The notes beneath the pieces are model-generated. The model saw only the letters and a list, made by a program, of their open reading frames with translations. It had not been told where the DNA came from and searched no databases. From assembly GCA_964579675.1 (NCBI GenBank), contig CAZOIA010000088.1:1-22856 (forward strand): a DNA stretch of 22,856 nt, given 5' to 3'. Position numbers and translations under genes: made by a program. Source of the DNA: CAZOIA01 sp964579675 (GTDB taxonomy: Bacteria; Planctomycetota; Phycisphaerae; UBA1845; PWPN01). The stretch's first letter is position 1. The number at the start of each line of letters is the position of its first letter. Below, piece after piece: positions 15,993 to 22,856 of this stretch.

Positions 15993-18900
15993 TCACCACG
16001 AAGGCACGAAGACACGAGGATGGCGGGACGTCAAAGGAAGTGCTCCGACGGTGGGCCGGCTGGGGCGGGTGTTGTACGTGCGGAGGTAGAGCCGGTGTTC
16101 GGGCGTATCGGGATAGTGCTCGGAGGCGGGATAAGGGTACCCGGACATCCTGTGGAAGGGCAGGGGGGTGACGGTCCCAGAGAACTTGGTGTTCAAATCG
16201 CCGTCCTTGACCCAGCCGTCGGCGTAGAAGATGAAGCTGCGGGCCCAGTCTCCAGGCAGGTTCGGCAAGGAGCTTGCATCGAAGCGCATGGTCAGTTCGT
16301 CGCCGGGCCCGAAAATGACGTACATGTCGTCCGGGCGGGCGAGTAGCGGGGTAACGCCGCCGTAGCGGGTGAACATGCCCTCAGGCGGGTTCCACGAGCC
16401 GGTCGAGCTCGCGTCGGCGTAATTGAACCGCTCGAACCCGAATTCGTCCCGTGCCATCCGTGAGAAACCGCGGTAGTGCAGGTCGGCATGGGCAACGGGC
16501 AGTTCCGTGATTCGGCAGCGGGCCGCCTCGTCGCGAGTCGAGACGAAAATGCGATCGAAGTAGACGCGCATCGTCGTTGACAAGCGGACGTGATAATCAT
16601 CACCCCCGAAGCGCCCGGTAAGATCCACGGGCACGACGATCCCCTTGCTCGTGGGGAGCCCGACGGATTCGATGGCGGTGTGCCATCGGCCTTGGGCGTC
16701 CCGGACTTCGAGCGTCAGCGGCGTCACCTCAAACCGGGGATCCTGCCCGATGGCCATGCTCACGCTCGATTCCGCCCAGTAGATCCAACTGTCGAGATAG
16801 AGCATGATCCGCTCAGCCCCAGAAAGATCGCCCAGATCGAGCGTGAGGCTGTGGGGCTCCGCGAGCCCGTCGTATTGCGGCACCAGGGGGAAAGTGGGGA
16901 ATCTCCCGTCGCGCTCCCGAATGAGGTTCAGCACATCGACGCCGCGGTCGTCCACCGCTGAAACCGGCGGGCGATGGTCGCCCACGGCAAAGAACTTATC
17001 CTCGGGCGGAGGATCGCTGAACATCTCGTTGGGGATTATCTCAAGTTCGGCCGGATGGTCCACGACCCGCAGAGTGATCTGGTCTGCATAGGTGATTTCA
17101 CGCAGTTCCTCAGTGAGGCGCAGCTCGTAGAACCCGTGCCTGGCCGCAAGTTGGCGCGATTCGATCTTGGTCAGTTCCGTGTTGTCGAGTGGATAGTAGA
17201 CCCCGGGGGCCATGGGCACGCCCAAAGGGCCGATACCGAGAATCTCATTGACCAGCTCGAACCCGGTGCCGTTGCAGGCATAGAGAAAGCCGCACGACGC
17301 CGAGACCTTTACGTACTGCACGATCTCCACGTCGCCGTTGATCGAAGGTCGGACGACGTTCTGGGCCTGGCCGTTGGACCAGGTCACGCGGACCACGTCG
17401 ATGCCGTTGAGGTCACCCAGCCCGAAATGGACCCATCCGTCACTTGCGGTCTGCTTCTGATAGTGGCCGCCGGATGCAATCTCGACGAGCGCTCCGTAGC
17501 CGTTGCGGTTCACTTTCTTGCCGAGAAGACAGACGTTCACCCAGTGCTCTCTTTCGCCGCCGTCGTTTCGGAGCAGCCGCAGCCCGCGATCACGGGTGAG
17601 CAGCACAATGTCCTCGTCTCCGTCTCCGTCCAGATCGCCGATGGCGAAATCGGCGACCTGGCCGAAGCCGGCGTCGAGGCCGACCGGCGAGGAAACGTCC
17701 CGAAACTGTCCCGGTCCAGCCCCGGCCATCAGACAAAGCCCGCCACCGCCAGCACTGGCCAGCATGATGTCGACCCAGCCGTCGTTGTTGTAGTCCAGAA
17801 CGTCGATCCGCCCCACCCCACGGGCTGCGACGGCGTCCGGCAGCTCCAGCGGCGTGCCGGTGAACTTGGCCTGCCCGTCGTTGACATAGAGGTAGAGCGT
17901 GCCGCCGGACGCGAAAAGCAGGTCAGGCGTGCCGTCGCGGTTGAAGTCACGTTCAGCCGCGGCCCGACCGTCCTTCTCAAGGGGCGGGGAAAACAATCCG
18001 CCCAGAACAAACTTGCCCAGCCGGGCGTTGGCCAACAGCAGGCTCGGGCTATCCGAGTTCACGACGAACAGATCCGTATCGGTATCCCCGTCGAAATCGG
18101 TGAACAGTACGTCACGGGTCTGCGAGCAATCAACAAGCAACTGGGCTTCGTCGGTCTGGTCGCCGAATGTGCCGTTGCCGTTGTTGCGGAGCATGGTGTT
18201 CGTCTGGCCGTCGAAATCGCCGGGGAGAGAGAATGTCTCGCGATCGGGCGGGCTGAGCAGATCGACGTCGTTCACGACGAAGATGTCCAGATCGTTGTCG
18301 TGATCGTAATCTACAAAGACGGCCCTGCGCCCGAACTGAGGTTCCTGGACCCGGGCTTGCTCGGACACGTCCTTGTAGGTCCAGTCAACCACTTTCCAGG
18401 TGCCGCTGATTGCCCGGAACTTATCAGCGACGCCGTCCTTGAACTGCTCATCGTAGAGCATCTCAGCCGGTGCCGGCGGCGTCGCGCCGGGATCGGAGAG
18501 CCGGCGAACCGTGAGGTTGTCAAAGCGGGTAACGGCATGGTTGGCGGCCAGGCCGATGCCCCCGCCGGTGACGGGTTGGCCGAAATCATGCGAGATCTTC
18601 TCCACGTCGTCGCCCATCTCGACGACGACCAGGGTGGCAACACTGCCTTTGATCCGCAGACGAAGGGCGTATGGCTCGCCGAGGAGGAGCCCCTCGTTCA
18701 CCCGGGCGTCGTTCACCCACGAGCCGCCGTAGTGACCGATGGCCCAGTAGCCGGTCTCCATGTCGCCCCCGGCGAATTTGAAATTGTCGGGCCCCTGATA
18801 GTCGAAGATGACGAAGCCGTTGTGAAGGTGCTCCGCGGTCTTGAGGGACCTGACGTCCGCGCTGATCTCGAGCCTCGGGGGCAGCGGCTCTGCGAGTTCC

Positions 18901-20147
18901 AGGATCGCCACCCCGTTGTCACTCTCCGCCTCCAGGCCGCTGACCTCGAACACTCCGTCGCCCTCTTTGCGGTAGAGTACGTTTGGCCCGTAGTTCACGA
19001 CGTAGAGGTCTTCGTGCCCGTCATTGTCGTAGTCGCCGAAGACGGCGTCCGTGCCCATCTGCGTGTCGCCCACGCCGAAGGCCGTGGTGACATCCTCGAA
19101 GTGCCACCCGCCCTGGTTGCGGTAGAGACGGTTGGCAGAGTCCTGCGGGCCAGAAGCACAGTTGACGACGTAAATGTCCAGATCGCCGTCGCTGTCAAAA
19201 TCACCCAGCGACACCGCTCCACCGACCAGCGGCACGTAGAGCTTGGCGGCGTCCTCTTCGGTGTAGTCCTCCCGCTTGAATTGCCTGGGAAGCGGCGGCG
19301 GCAGTGAGTTGACCGCCGGGTGCAGGCCCGTCCGGTCTGTCGCGTCAACAAACCGGACTTTCGCCCCGGGATCGGGTGCGAGATCACGGGTCAGCTTGGG
19401 TGCTTCGATAACATAGGAATACTTGCTGCGCTCGAGGGCCTCGGCAGTTTTCTCCGACTCCTCCACCGTATCCTTCACAAGATCAAAGATTTCCTTGTGG
19501 CGCTTGACGCTGTCCACTTCACCAAGGCGGCGGTACAGCGTCATCAACTGGAGATGGCAACTGGGATGGGTGGGGCGAAGCTCGACCGCCCGCTTGAAAG
19601 CTGTAATGGCCTTGGCGTAGTCTTCGAGGAGCTTATAGCACACCCCCAGGTTGTAGTACGCTCCCATGCACTCCGGATCGCGGGCTGTCACCTCCTCCAG
19701 GTGCTTAATCGCCTCGTCGGCCCGACCCAGACGTTTGTAGACGATGCCCGTGACATAGGAAGCGGCCAGCAGCTTGGGATCAAGCCGCAGCGTTTCATTG
19801 AGCACCTGGAGTGCGTCTTCAAACTTCTCCGCGCGCATCAACGTTAAACCGAGGTTGAAGCGGTCTATTGCCGAATCCGGGGCCAACTCGATGCAGCGGC
19901 GGAATACCTCGGCTGCCGGCTCGAACTGGGGGGGCGTTTCCGCGTTCTCATAGTAGGCTTTGCCGATCAGACGCTGGGCGTCCAGTTCATTGGCCACTTC
20001 CGTGTTCGCCGCGGCGGCAGCCAACGCGACTGCGCCCACGAATGCTGCGGACGGCAGGACAACAAGGGCGCTTGTGGTCCACCAGCTTGCTCTGTTCACA
20101 CGTTGGCGTTTCTTGCCCCCGGCCAATCCGAAAGCAAACAGAATCAT
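15993..20147 (-). CDS. Giant exported TPR + FG-GAP + LamG-like + ASPIC/UnbV protein
   Basis: A 1384-residue mosaic. Residues 24-47 are a membrane anchor or signal with a preceding basic stretch. Residues ~55-215 are four or five TPR units (FNLGLTLMRAEKFEDALQVL, YYNLGVCYKLLEDYAKAITAF). FG-GAP blades occupy ~305-405 (DFDSDGDLDIYVVN), then a LamG/concanavalin-like insert ~430-550 (FVIFDYQGPDNFKFAGG, RFDNLTVRR), then more blades ~605-860 (DYDHDNDLDIFVVN, DLDGDGDEDIVLL). ASPIC/UnbV lies at ~865-945 (GYGALVEIASGG, VHFGLGDLNG, VTWSNGQ). The last ~435 residues start with a Cys-containing CGFLYACNG and LRLTEELREITYADQ stretch that I have seen associated with this protein class but cannot name. AGGAGG 6 bases before the ATG supports the start, which overlaps the HNH gene's TAA by one base (TAATG). 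The final residues are written by an 8-bp tandem repeat. Function unknown. Confidence 0.88.
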   Translation of the reverse strand: MILFAFGLAGGKKRQRVNRASWWTTSALVVLPSAAFVGAVALAAAAANTEVANELDAQRLIGKAYYENAETPPQFEPAAEVFRRCIELAPDSAIDRFNLGLTLMRAEKFEDALQVLNETLRLDPKLLAASYVTGIVYKRLGRADEAIKHLEEVTARDPECMGAYYNLGVCYKLLEDYAKAITAFKRAVELRPTHPSCHLQLMTLYRRLGEVDSVKRHKEIFDLVKDTVEESEKTAEALERSKYSYVIEAPKLTRDLAPDPGAKVRFVDATDRTGLHPAVNSLPPPLPRQFKREDYTEEDAAKLYVPLVGGAVSLGDFDSDGDLDIYVVNCASGPQDSANRLYRNQGGWHFEDVTTAFGVGDTQMGTDAVFGDYDNDGHEDLYVVNYGPNVLYRKEGDGVFEVSGLEAESDNGVAILELAEPLPPRLEISADVRSLKTAEHLHNGFVIFDYQGPDNFKFAGGDMETGYWAIGHYGGSWVNDARVNEGLLLGEPYALRLRIKGSVATLVVVEMGDDVEKISHDFGQPVTGGGIGLAANHAVTRFDNLTVRRLSDPGATPPAPAEMLYDEQFKDGVADKFRAISGTWKVVDWTYKDVSEQARVQEPQFGRRAVFVDYDHDNDLDIFVVNDVDLLSPPDRETFSLPGDFDGQTNTMLRNNGNGTFGDQTDEAQLLVDCSQTRDVLFTDFDGDTDTDLFVVNSDSPSLLLANARLGKFVLGGLFSPPLEKDGRAAAERDFNRDGTPDLLFASGGTLYLYVNDGQAKFTGTPLELPDAVAARGVGRIDVLDYNNDGWVDIMLASAGGGGLCLMAGAGPGQFRDVSSPVGLDAGFGQVADFAIGDLDGDGDEDIVLLTRDRGLRLLRNDGGEREHWVNVCLLGKKVNRNGYGALVEIASGGHYQKQTASDGWVHFGLGDLNGIDVVRVTWSNGQAQNVVRPSINGDVEIVQYVKVSASCGFLYACNGTGFELVNEILGIGPLGVPMAPGVYYPLDNTELTKIESRQLAARHGFYELRLTEELREITYADQITLRVVDHPAELEIIPNEMFSDPPPEDKFFAVGDHRPPVSAVDDRGVDVLNLIRERDGRFPTFPLVPQYDGLAEPHSLTLDLGDLSGAERIMLYLDSWIYWAESSVSMAIGQDPRFEVTPLTLEVRDAQGRWHTAIESVGLPTSKGIVVPVDLTGRFGGDDYHVRLSTTMRVYFDRIFVSTRDEAARCRITELPVAHADLHYRGFSRMARDEFGFERFNYADASSTGSWNPPEGMFTRYGGVTPLLARPDDMYVIFGPGDELTMRFDASSLPNLPGDWARSFIFYADGWVKDGDLNTKFSGTVTPLPFHRMSGYPYPASEHYPDTPEHRLYLRTYNTRPSRPTVGALPLTSRHPRVFVPSW
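15997..16020. repeat. Three tandem CACGAAGG-type 8-mers at the 3' end of the giant gene
   Basis: CACGAAGG (15997-16004), CACGAAGA (16005-16012) and CACGAGGA (16013-16020) follow one another without gap. On the minus strand they supply the last codons of the giant protein (HPRVFVPSW). I recall this CACGAAGGCACGAAGACACG text as a widespread intergenic repeat in planctomycete-type genomes. Confidence 0.7.
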
Positions 20148-20416
20148 TACTTCCTCCTGCCCTTAGTCTTCATCGATGCTTCCGCCGCCTGATCGTAAAC
20201 CGACGTCTTCCAAGAAGCAGGTAGATTCTGCACACCGGCCTTGGCAAGCGCTTGATATAGCTTTGGCTTCAAACGTGTATCAAGGATAATGTGACAAGAT
20301 GGACAGAGCATTAGAGTATTTGCTTTATCGGTTCTGCCTTCTGCTAGAATATGAGCTTTCTGTCTAATGCCGACAGAATGACCGCACATCTCGCAGATAC
20401 CTTCTGTGGCTTTCAT
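20147..20416 (-). CDS. Small HNH-endonuclease-like zinc protein
   Basis: An 89-residue protein with the compact HNH/zinc-finger layout: CEMCG near residue 8, AHIL with the first His near residue 21, then N33 and CPSCHIILD with two Cys and the last His (38-42). The two CxxC pairs would hold structural zinc and the His residues would form the nuclease site, if active. After residue 50 there is a short Lys-rich tail. The DNA here is clearly richer in A and T than the genes on either side, suggesting recent acquisition. Its TAA stop overlaps the ATG of the giant TPR/FG-GAP gene by one base and that gene's ribosome-binding site lies inside its last codons, so translation is probably coupled. Could be a genuine nuclease, a homing-type remnant, or a DNA-binding protein. 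Confidence 0.75.
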   Translation of the reverse strand: MKATEGICEMCGHSVGIRQKAHILAEGRTDKANTLMLCPSCHIILDTRLKPKLYQALAKAGVQNLPASWKTSVYDQAAEASMKTKGRRK

Positions 20417-20473
20417 CTTTCCATCACTTCTCTGCTAGGCAGCTTTCGGCAATGATTGAATAGTCTCGCCTTT

Positions 20474-20507
20474 CGTCCCCCACGCCTCCTGGAAAGAGTG
20501 GGGGACG
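20474..20507. other. Perfect 10-bp stem-loop between the FG-GAP/TPR gene and the HNH gene
   Basis: CGTCCCCCAC (20474-20483) and GTGGGGGACG (20498-20507) are perfect inverted repeats with a 14-base loop. On the minus strand this lies after the stop of the upstream gene and 58 bases before the HNH start, with no T run. It may be an attenuator, an RNA-stability element or a leftover repeat end. Confidence 0.55.
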
Positions 20508-20549
20508 CGCATCTTGCGGACCCGCACGCCTGCGGCGTTGCGGCTAAAC

Positions 20550-20587
20550 TTCATCCGTTGTCATCCTTCATCCTTTCGCCTTCATCC
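20550..20587. repeat. Cluster of GGATGAAG short repeats
   Basis: Four copies of TCATCC (starting at 20551, 20561, 20568 and 20582; GGATGA on the minus strand) lie just beyond the stop codon of the upstream minus-strand gene. Low-complexity text of the form GGATGAAGGATGA; function unknown. Confidence 0.6.
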
Positions 20588-20592
20588 TTCCG

Positions 20593-22856
20593 CTACTCCA
20601 CCCAGACGCGGGCAAGATCAGTGTCAACCGGGTCTTCCAGCCCGCGCAGATCCTTGATGTACTCGATCAGCTCTTTCCTCTCTTTGGACTTATCATAGAT
20701 TTCCAGACGCAGCTTCAGTTCCTCGCGGTCGGGATATTCCTTGAGCCCCTGTTCCCAGACCTGGCGTGCTTTCGTCATGTTCTCTTCAAATCCGTTCTCC
20801 CGGTTCTTGACATGGGAGTCGCCGAGCCCCACGTAGCCCAGGGCGAAGTAGTCGCGCTGCTTGGCCGCCGGCAACTTCTTCTGCATCGCGATCAGCTCGG
20901 TGAAGTCCCTGATCGCCAGCGGGGCGTGGTTCAGCTTGCGGGGCCAGTGCAAATGGTTCATGCCCCGGATGAACTTGGCGGTCCAGCAGTCGGGGTCGAT
21001 TTCCTCCAGGATAATATCAAGCTCGGCCAACGACTTGTTCGAGAGCTTGCCCTGGCTGACGATCCCCAGCTTGGGGTAGGGCATCTTGTCCACGTAGGAC
21101 AGCGCCTTGTTGAGCCGGGGCATCACCTTCTTCGGGTGCTTTTCGACCAGGTCCTCGAAGAAGCGAATCGATCGATCGTAGTAGGCACTTCCGTACCGGC
21201 GTATAAGGGTCCGGTAGGTGTTGGAATACAGCAGGGCATCCGGATCCAGGCTGATCGCTTTCTCGAGCTCGCCGAGGGCGGCTGCCTTGCGGCCCTGCTT
21301 ATCGAGCAGCGTTGCGAAATCATGGCGGATTTTGGGATCCTTGGGGTCCTTTTCGATCTTTTCTATGAACTCCAGGTACTGTCTCTTGTAAAGAACCATC
21401 TTCTTCCAGTCGACGGGCGGCAGCTCCGGCGGGGGCTGGTCGGGTTCGGACTTGGCTTTTTCTCGTTCCGCTTTCAGCGCAGCTACTTCAGCGTCCTTGA
21501 TCAGCTTGCGCTCGTCGAGGATCTTCTTCGGCGTGTTCTCGGTGAACTTGAGCACCTGGTTGGGCCTCACGTTCTCAAGCCGCTCCACGTAGCTGGTGGG
21601 CCAGCGAATCTCTATCGAGTCGATCTTCTCGCGTCGGCCCAGGCCGAAGTGCTGCCGATACGGGCACTGGCTGTGCCCGCCGTTGCCTCCGTTCACCTCG
21701 CGGATCTGAACCAGGTCTTCGCAGGTCACCGTGACCCGCGTCCCGATGGCGTTCCGATTGCAGTTCGTCCCGGCCAGCTCGACCAGCAGCCAGTTGTTCT
21801 TGTTCCCGATGTCGTTGCGGTAAAAGACGCTGTCCTGGCCCTGGTTGGAGATGTACACGTCGAGGTCGCCGTCGTTGTCGTAGTCGGCGATGGCCAACCC
21901 GCGGCCGTCGCCGATGTCGTCGAGTCCGATCTCGGCCGCCACCTCCTTGAACACCTCGTTTCCCTCGTTGCGCCACACCCGCGAGCGCTGATACCCGGAA
22001 AAGGTCGAGTCACCCATTGTTGGCCAGTTCTGGGCATCGATCGGGTCGAACCCGGGCTTGGTCACCTCGGTGGCCAGCTTGGTGAAGTACTCGTCGTCCG
22101 GATCGCCCGAGATGTATCCGTTGGCCACCATGATGTCGAGGTCGCCATCGTTGTCGTAATCCCAGAACCGGCCCGCCCAGCACCAGCCGCCGTCGTACAC
22201 CTCGGTTTCAAAAGAGATGTCACTGAACGTCTTGTCACCCATGTTGCGGTAGAGCTGGTTGCCCTCCTTCACGTACTCCTTGGTCCAGATGTTGCTGACG
22301 TACAGGTCGAGCCAGCCGTCGTTGTTGAAGTCGCCGAACTCGATGTTCATCCCCTTGTGGGTATCCCAGCCGATCGCCTCATCGGTGACGTTGGTGAAGG
22401 TCCCGTCGGCTTCCACGCGATAGACGCGGTCCTGGCCGAAATCATTGGCGTTGGCCAGATCCATGTCGCCGTCGTTGTCGTAGTCGGCGATGCCGGTGTC
22501 GAGCGTCCAGCCGGTATCGCCCACCCCCAGCTCCCCCGCGACGTTGGTGAAGGTCCCGTCGCCGTTGTTGCGATAGAGCACGTTGGCTCCGGCGTCCCGG
22601 GCGGTCTCGAAGTCCTCATGCATGGTCCGCGAGTCGTCCAGGGCCCATAGATGCTCATACCGGAAGTAGTTCCCGATGTAGAGGTCGAGGTACCCGTCAT
22701 CGTTGAAATCCAGCCAGATGGCTGCGTTCCCGTTGCCTTTGTCGCCCACGCCGGCCTTTTCGGTCACGTCGGTGAAAGTCCCGTCTCCCTTAGCGTGGTA
22801 GAGGATGTTCCAACCCCACTTGACGACGTAGAGATCCAGGTGCCCGTCGTTATCGT
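20593..22856 (-). CDS. FG-GAP/VCBS + ASPIC/UnbV protein with C-terminal TPR region (5' end cut by window)
   Basis: 753 residues are visible; the reading frame is open to the window edge, where it reads DNDGHLDLYVVKWGWN, so the start lies outside (a GTG at 22767 is an internal Val, not a start). Visible residues 1-345 are FG-GAP blades (DFNDDGYLDLYIGN, DYDNDGDMDLANAN, DFNNDGWLDLYVSN, DYDNDGDLDIMVAN, DYDNDGDLDVYISN). ASPIC/UnbV follows at ~352-440 (AIGTRVTVTCED, QHFGLGRREK, IEIRWPTSY). Then comes a charged, Pro-rich linker (~440-500) and a helical TPR-like tail to the end (HDFATLLDKQGRKAAALGELEKAI). The domain order is the reverse of the giant neighbour, where TPRs come first. Probably exported; likely heads the same transcript as the HNH and giant genes, with a 176-base gap holding a stem-loop and short repeats. 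Confidence 0.87.
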   Translation of the reverse strand, partial: DNDGHLDLYVVKWGWNILYHAKGDGTFTDVTEKAGVGDKGNGNAAIWLDFNDDGYLDLYIGNYFRYEHLWALDDSRTMHEDFETARDAGANVLYRNNGDGTFTNVAGELGVGDTGWTLDTGIADYDNDGDMDLANANDFGQDRVYRVEADGTFTNVTDEAIGWDTHKGMNIEFGDFNNDGWLDLYVSNIWTKEYVKEGNQLYRNMGDKTFSDISFETEVYDGGWCWAGRFWDYDNDGDLDIMVANGYISGDPDDEYFTKLATEVTKPGFDPIDAQNWPTMGDSTFSGYQRSRVWRNEGNEVFKEVAAEIGLDDIGDGRGLAIADYDNDGDLDVYISNQGQDSVFYRNDIGNKNNWLLVELAGTNCNRNAIGTRVTVTCEDLVQIREVNGGNGGHSQCPYRQHFGLGRREKIDSIEIRWPTSYVERLENVRPNQVLKFTENTPKKILDERKLIKDAEVAALKAEREKAKSEPDQPPPELPPVDWKKMVLYKRQYLEFIEKIEKDPKDPKIRHDFATLLDKQGRKAAALGELEKAISLDPDALLYSNTYRTLIRRYGSAYYDRSIRFFEDLVEKHPKKVMPRLNKALSYVDKMPYPKLGIVSQGKLSNKSLAELDIILEEIDPDCWTAKFIRGMNHLHWPRKLNHAPLAIRDFTELIAMQKKLPAAKQRDYFALGYVGLGDSHVKNRENGFEENMTKARQVWEQGLKEYPDREELKLRLEIYDKSKERKELIEYIKDLRGLEDPVDTDLARVWVE

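Noticed and set aside
16974..19307. 777-codon open frame on the plus strand opposite the giant FG-GAP gene
   Set aside because: It is antisense to clear FG-GAP/ASPIC text, has no domain of its own, and arises from the base bias of repetitive GAC/GGC-rich codons.
20812..22650. 612-codon open frame on the plus strand opposite the FG-GAP/TPR gene
   Set aside because: Val/Asp-rich shadow of the calcium-loop repeats on the other strand; no recognisable domain.
1..22856. CRISPR array, tRNA or rRNA gene
   Set aside because: No regularly spaced identical repeats, no cloverleaf pattern and no rRNA text was seen; the dispersed 218-bp copies are not an array.

Overview
The window is high-GC bacterial DNA, most likely from a planctomycete (Phycisphaerae-like), probably from a metagenome-derived or draft assembly because a run of 10 N interrupts one gene. 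The placement is inference. It rests on a very large secreted protein with dockerin-type repeats, three large FG-GAP/ASPIC-UnbV (CRTAC1-like) proteins, heptose/LPS genes, and several intergenic repeat types. I have no 16S or marker gene to confirm it.

Layout. (1) 1-61: right end of a 218-bp mobile-element-like repeat. (2) 212-5577, plus strand: a protein with two fused metallo-beta-lactamase domains, a HAD-family phosphatase/phosphomutase-like protein, and a GH2 beta-mannosidase-like enzyme broken by the N gap; spacing suggests one operon. (3) 5680-8673, minus strand: heptose-1-phosphate adenylyltransferase (rfaE2), a heptosyltransferase (waaF-like), and a beta-ketoacyl-synthase-like protein lacking the catalytic Cys. 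(4) 9084-9656, plus: small lipoprotein. (5) 10134-13775, plus: 1213-aa secreted dockerin protein behind a long leader. (6) 14258-15961, plus: secreted FG-GAP/ASPIC protein. (7) 15993-22856, minus: a 1384-aa TPR/FG-GAP/ASPIC protein, a small AT-richer HNH protein whose stop codon overlaps that gene's start, and a second FG-GAP/ASPIC/TPR protein cut by the window edge.

The strongest unexplained signal is the 218-bp repeat: three complete copies (7396-7613, 8740-8957, 13884-14101) and one partial copy (1-61). The complete copies are virtually identical, end in GGGTGC...GCACCC inverted repeats, and two of them are flanked by perfect 9-bp direct repeats of different sequence (8731-8739/8958-8966 and 13875-13883/14102-14110). 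This is the signature of a recently active, non-autonomous (MITE-like) transposable element; no transposase is present here. Every copy lies between genes, and its open frames generate false N-terminal extensions on neighbouring genes.

How the genes may work together: the plus-strand cluster looks like mannoside/carbohydrate handling with hydrolases; the minus-strand trio points to outer-membrane heptose glycan or lipid synthesis; the right half encodes exported or surface repeat proteins whose role is unknown.
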